This document shows, in pieces, positions 60,643 through 64,000 of a stretch of DNA of 64,000 bases. Source of the stretch: Flavobacterium panacagri (lineage in GTDB: Bacteria > Bacteroidota > Bacteroidia > Flavobacteriales > Flavobacteriaceae); assembly GCF_030378165.1 (NCBI RefSeq), contig NZ_CP119766.1:2666001-2730000 (forward strand), read 5' to 3'. A program made the position numbers and the translations under genes. The notes beneath the pieces were generated by a model, which was not told where the DNA came from, searched no databases, and worked only from the letters and a program-made list of their open reading frames with translations. Each line of letters begins with the position of its first letter. Position 1 is the stretch's first letter.

Positions 60643-61491
60643 ATGAAAAATAGAAAACCTTTCCTTATTGTATTAATGTTGTTTGCCTTTGTTTTTGGTT
60701 TCGCTCAAGGCGGAAAAAAACTAGATAAGATTATAAAAAGAGATTATCAGATTATTGAATGCACCATTTCTAAAATGTCTGATAAAACAGTAGAATATTC
60801 ACTTCCAGGAGAAACACTTCAGATTTCGCTTGACGTTTCACAAATAGCCAGAATTGACTTTTCCAGCGGAAGATCACAAACTTTTGATGTTACTCAGAGC
60901 ACTAGTTCGTCCTCGTCAGGTTCTTCTTCAATTGCAGTTTCTGAAATGAAATCCAATACAATTGCGGTTCTTCCTGTTCCGTATTTAAATTCAGATACAC
61001 AAGAAAGTTCAGAAGACATGGCAAAATTTGCCCAAAACGATCTTTATAATAAACTGCTCGATAAATCATCAAATATTTTTCCGCTAACGGTTCAGGATTT
61101 AAGAACCACAAACAGTTTACTGCACAAAGCAGGAATAGACCACAATAATATTGACGAAACACCAATTGAAGACCTCGAAAAAATATTGGGAGTTGATAAT
61201 ATTGTTGCAGCAAAAGTTTCCTATACCATTGGAACGGCGGCAACTTCAACCACTTACAACAGCGGCAATGCAAAAGTGAGTGATAATAATAAGAAGGTAA
61301 AAACCAATGATGTTTCAACCACAACATCAAACAATCAGACTTATTATTACTATACTGTTTATTTCGATATGTATAAAAATAAGGACAAAATTTATTCTCA
61401 AACCCGTAAACCTTTTTTAGCAGTAAAAGACAGCTGGATGGATTCTGTTAGTTACCTATTAAAAAGAAGTCCGATTTATGTTAAAAAATAA
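60643..61491 (+). CDS. Exported protein with CsgG/TolB-N-like C-terminal part
   Basis: A 282-residue protein with a signal peptide (ending VFGFAQG). Residues 25-75 are a short beta-domain (YQIIECTISKMSDKTVEYSL), residues 78-100 a serine-rich linker, and residues 105-282 begin NTIAVLPVPYL and contain LYNKLLDKSSNIFPLTVQ and LEKILGVDNIVAAKVSYTIG. That pattern resembles the fold shared by CsgG, LpoB and TolB N-terminal domains. This is my inference and no specific role is assigned. An exposed Asn/Thr/Ser-rich loop is inserted in it. Confidence 0.65.
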   Translation: MKNRKPFLIVLMLFAFVFGFAQGGKKLDKIIKRDYQIIECTISKMSDKTVEYSLPGETLQISLDVSQIARIDFSSGRSQTFDVTQSTSSSSSGSSSIAVSEMKSNTIAVLPVPYLNSDTQESSEDMAKFAQNDLYNKLLDKSSNIFPLTVQDLRTTNSLLHKAGIDHNNIDETPIEDLEKILGVDNIVAAKVSYTIGTAATSTTYNSGNAKVSDNNKKVKTNDVSTTTSNNQTYYYYTVYFDMYKNKDKIYSQTRKPFLAVKDSWMDSVSYLLKRSPIYVKK

Positions 61492-61505
61492 TTCAGGAAA
61501 ACGAA

Positions 61506-61916
61506 ATGGAAAAATTCAAATCTAAAATTGACTTATGGCTGGCATTGCTATTAATTGTAATTTTTGGACTTGCATTGATGCAATTTGCTTATGATAAAAA
61601 TTGGATAGGATTTTCATTTATATTTTGTGTGAGTAGTTTTATTGTCCATATGTTTGCTACTACTTTTTATACGATTGAAAGAGACAAACTAAGAATAAAA
61701 TGTGGCTTTCTTATTGATTTTTCGATTGAAATTAAAAATGTAAAAAAGATTTCTGAAACGTTCAATGTTTTAAGTTCACCAGCACTTTCGTTGGACAGAC
61801 TAGAAATTCTGTATGGGAAATATGATACGATTTTAATTTCTCCAAAAGACAAAAAAAGATTTATAGCAGCAATTAAAAGAATAAATTCTGAAGTAGAAAT
61901 AGTATTAAAAAAATAG
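61506..61916 (+). CDS. PH-domain-like two-helix membrane protein
   Basis: A 136-residue protein with two membrane helices (residues 11-28, LWLALLLIVIFGLALMQF, and 36-55) followed by a bacterial PH-like domain (YTIERDKLRIKCGFLIDFSI, KKISETFNVLSSPALSLDRL, YGKYDTILISPKDKKRF). It starts 14 bp after the preceding gene and is probably co-transcribed with it. Confidence 0.8.
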   Translation: MEKFKSKIDLWLALLLIVIFGLALMQFAYDKNWIGFSFIFCVSSFIVHMFATTFYTIERDKLRIKCGFLIDFSIEIKNVKKISETFNVLSSPALSLDRLEILYGKYDTILISPKDKKRFIAAIKRINSEVEIVLKK

Positions 61917-61966
61917 GAACAATACTAAAATCTCTGCACCTTTGCATCTTTGTAACTTAAGAAAAA

Positions 61967-62569
61967 ATGTTTCACTTACTTGATATTATTGGGACAATGG
62001 CATTTGCTATGTCAGGAGCTTTAACAGCAATGCATAAAAAACTAGATCCGTTTGGGGTTTTTATTATTGCATTTGTTACAGCAGTAGGCGGTGGAACACT
62101 TCGAGATGTGCTTATTGGAAGAACTCCAGTGGGTTGGATGCGTGACATACAATATGTTTACGTAATTATTTTAGGATTTTTTTTAGCCATTCTTTTTAGA
62201 AAAAGATTTGATAAACTAAGAACTTCTCTATTTCTGTTTGATACAATTGGTCTTGGCGTTTTTACCTTAATTGGATTAGAAAGAGGAATTTTGACAGGTC
62301 TTCATCCCGCAATTTGTATTGCTTTGGGAACTATGACAGCTTGTTTTGGAGGAGTGATCAGAGATATTTTATGCAATGAAATACCAAATGTTTTTAGAGA
62401 AGAAATTTACGCGACAATCTGTATTTTTGGTGGAATTGTATTTTTTGGTTTGAGAAAACTAAATCTAAATGACGATATTGTATATCTCGTTACTTCACTG
62501 GTAATTATTATAATCCGTTTGATGGCAGTTAAATACAAATGGCATTTAAAAGCATTCGATCATAAGTAA
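61967..62569 (+). CDS. TRIC/UPF0126-family membrane protein
   Basis: A 200-residue inner-membrane protein with two tandem UPF0126 repeats. Each has a conserved glycine-rich turn: GTMAFAMSGALTAM with AVGGGTLRDVLIGR in the first, and GVFTLIGLERG with FGGVIRDILCNEIP in the second. Members are cation or glycine channels related to eukaryotic TRIC proteins. The ligand cannot be inferred. The next gene begins 6 bp after its stop. Confidence 0.93.
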   Translation: MFHLLDIIGTMAFAMSGALTAMHKKLDPFGVFIIAFVTAVGGGTLRDVLIGRTPVGWMRDIQYVYVIILGFFLAILFRKRFDKLRTSLFLFDTIGLGVFTLIGLERGILTGLHPAICIALGTMTACFGGVIRDILCNEIPNVFREEIYATICIFGGIVFFGLRKLNLNDDIVYLVTSLVIIIIRLMAVKYKWHLKAFDHK

Positions 62570-62575
62570 TCTAAA

Positions 62576-63523
62576 ATGACAAAGTTTACCATAAAAAGAT
62601 ACAAAGAGAATGATTTTTCTATCTGGAACAACTTTGTTGCTCAAGCCAAAAATGCTACGTTTTTATTTCATCGCGATTTTATGGAATATCATAAAGATCG
62701 ATTTGAAGATTTTTCACTTTTAATTTTTGAAGAAGATAAATTACGCGCTGTTCTTCCTGCCAATAAAAAAGAAAATACAGTTTTTTCACATCAAGGATTA
62801 ACTTATGGAGGATTAATCTATACTGCCAAATTGAAAGTTGAAAAAGTAGAATCCATTTTAGATGAAATTTTGCTTTTTTTGAAGGAGAATCATATAAAGA
62901 CTTTTTATTATAAACCAATTCCAAATTTTTATTTGTTGGAAGGAAATACAGCAATAGATTTTTTTTTATTGAAAAGGGGAGCAGTTTTAGAACGAAAAGA
63001 AATGAATTTAGCGGTTAATCTAGCTGCGCCCTTACAGATTTCAAAAAGTAAATTGAAACACTTTAGAAGAATTGAAAATCTTGATTTGGATATAATTGAA
63101 GAAGAAGATTTTGATTTATTTTGGGAAAAAATTTTAAATCCGAGATTACTGGAAAAATTCAATACGAAACCGGTGCATTCTAAAGAAGAAATGACGCTTT
63201 TAAAAGCTAAATTTCCTCAAAATATAAGACAGTATTCTGCATACAGAAATGATGAAATTATAGCAGGAATAACGATTTTCGAAACAAAAAATGTAGTGAA
63301 ATCACAATATGGAGCCACTTCAAAAATCGGAGAAGAATTTAGAGCACTCGATTTTTTATTCATCAACCTGATTCATAAATACAAACGAAAAGGAAAACAT
63401 TTTTTTGACATGGGAATTGTAAATTCAGATACCGAAGATTATAATGCGGGTCTTTTAAAACAAAAGGAAGAACTGGGTTGTACGGTTTACAGTCAGGATT
63501 TTTATAAAATTGAAATAAAGTGA
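62576..63523 (+). CDS. GNAT/FemAB-like acyltransferase of a surface-sugar operon
   Basis: A 315-residue protein with two GNAT-like halves. The start WNNFVAQAKNATFLFHRDFM and DRFEDFSLLIFEEDKLRAVL resemble FemAB-like N-acyltransferases. The second half has YRNDEIIAGITIFETKN, VVKSQYGATSKIGEEF and GKHFFDMGIVNSD. Its stop overlaps by three bases with the start of a DegT aminotransferase gene, so it probably acylates an amino sugar made by that enzyme for a polysaccharide. It runs into the window edge region. Confidence 0.78.
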   Translation: MTKFTIKRYKENDFSIWNNFVAQAKNATFLFHRDFMEYHKDRFEDFSLLIFEEDKLRAVLPANKKENTVFSHQGLTYGGLIYTAKLKVEKVESILDEILLFLKENHIKTFYYKPIPNFYLLEGNTAIDFFLLKRGAVLERKEMNLAVNLAAPLQISKSKLKHFRRIENLDLDIIEEEDFDLFWEKILNPRLLEKFNTKPVHSKEEMTLLKAKFPQNIRQYSAYRNDEIIAGITIFETKNVVKSQYGATSKIGEEFRALDFLFINLIHKYKRKGKHFFDMGIVNSDTEDYNAGLLKQKEELGCTVYSQDFYKIEIK

Positions 63524-64000
63524 TACCATTTTTAGATCTTAAAAAAATAAACAAACCGTATGAAACTGCTTTTCGGGAAAAACTGGAATTGGTTTTAAAT
63601 AATGGCTGGTATATTTTAGGACAAGAAGTGGAAAATTTTGAAGAAGCATTTGCCCAATATTGTAATTCTAAATATTGTATTGGAGTTGGAAATGGTTTCG
63701 ATGCTTTAGTTTTAATTTTTAAAGGCTACATCGAACTCGGAAAACTAAAAAAAGGAGACGAAGTTATCGTTCCAGCCAATACATATATTGCAAGTATTTT
63801 AGCCATTCTACAGGCTGATTTAGTTCCTGTTTTGGTCGAGCCAAGATTAGAAACCTACAATATAAATCCTGATTTGATTGAGGAAAAAATCACGTCAAAA
63901 ACAAAAGCAATTTTAGCAGTTCATTTATACGGACAATTGGCTGAAATGGAAAAAATAAATGAAATTGCAGCAAAACATAATTTAATTGTAGTGCAAGATT
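63520..64000 (+). CDS. DegT/DnrJ/EryC1/StrS aminotransferase, N-terminal part (runs off window)
   Basis: GTG at 63520 overlaps the stop of the previous gene (GTGA) and opens a frame that runs to the window edge, about 160 residues. It begins IPFLDLKKINKPYETAFR and shows GWYILGQEVENFEEAFAQYC, GVGNGFDALVLIFKGY, EVIVPANTYIASILAILQ and AILAVHLYGQ, the typical start of PLP-dependent sugar aminotransferases. The GNGFDAL variant is typical of the dTDP-3-amino-sugar (QdtB/FdtB) type. The PLP lysine lies past the edge. Confidence 0.92.
   Translation, partial: MIPFLDLKKINKPYETAFREKLELVLNNGWYILGQEVENFEEAFAQYCNSKYCIGVGNGFDALVLIFKGYIELGKLKKGDEVIVPANTYIASILAILQADLVPVLVEPRLETYNINPDLIEEKITSKTKAILAVHLYGQLAEMEKINEIAAKHNLIVVQD

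Overview
The window is a chromosomal segment of a low-GC member of the Bacteroidota, almost certainly a Flavobacterium of the F. johnsoniae type. The evidence is the gene set (DUF3276/PUR protein, TonB receptor with DUF4249 partner, monomeric isocitrate dehydrogenase, cyclophilin-FKBP fusion, 314-residue NusB, DUF5723 and DUF6515 proteins), many lipoprotein signals, and repeated matches to the Bacteroidota -7 promoter box TAnnTTTG. I see no rRNA, tRNA, phage, transposase or CRISPR array.

Layout. 1-3.9 kb: the edge of a DinB-like gene, then a TonB receptor / DUF4249 lipoprotein / GyrI-like set. 4-7.9 kb: icd, rplS and trmD. 8-14.4 kb: small lipoprotein, FMN reductase, sugar isomerase, an archaemetzincin-like lipoprotein, cupin, MFS transporter, cyclophilin-FKBP protein, cytochrome c lipoprotein and a GreA-like protein. 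14.7-18.3 kb: thiol-disulfide protein, three alpha/beta hydrolases and csaA. 18.4-25.6 kb: PUR protein, ABC exporter, leucine dehydrogenase, nusB, yajC, YdeI-like protein and pepT. 25.7-31.2 kb: a membrane-anchored formylglycine-generating-enzyme-like protein, DUF6515, porin, beta-barrel protein and pyrD. 31.2-36 kb: DUF3307 and SatD-like genes, an HMG-CoA-lyase-like gene, a small cassette gene, and a lipoprotein / DUF5723 pair. 36.2-44 kb: guaB, a Tet(X)-like monooxygenase with a TetR regulator, L,D-transpeptidase, hydrolase, DUF4261 and TPR proteins. 44.1-52 kb: a broken NUDIX copy, S41 peptidase, intact NUDIX gene, purA, fur-type regulator, relA/spoT and an SpoU-type methyltransferase. 52-60.5 kb: DUF2167, an alkaline-phosphatase-superfamily protein, and the DUF58-MoxR-DUF4350-DUF4129-SpoIIM operon with a divergent RDD gene. 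60.6-64 kb: small envelope proteins, a TRIC/UPF0126 channel, then the start of a polysaccharide-sugar operon (GNAT/FemAB-like and DegT aminotransferase, cut by the window edge).

Most of this is ordinary chromosomal housekeeping and envelope content. The strongest unexplained signal is at 32523-32626, between the SatD-like and HMG-CoA-lyase-like genes: eight copies of a hexamer (GTAATA or its complement TATTAC) in strictly alternating orientation, each exactly 14 bp from the next. The adjacent SatD-like protein joins a domain with GGDEF/cyclase-like landmarks to a helix-turn-helix and is translationally coupled to a membrane protein, so it is the natural candidate to bind the array.

Two places show a gene sandwiched between an intact host gene and a second copy of that gene's 3' end: a 24-bp repeat around a small orphan gene after the HMG-CoA-lyase gene, and a 365-bp repeat around the S41 peptidase after the NUDIX gene. 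The intergenic DNA also carries several palindromic repeat families. One has a pair of inverted hairpin copies that differ by a compensatory base-pair change.
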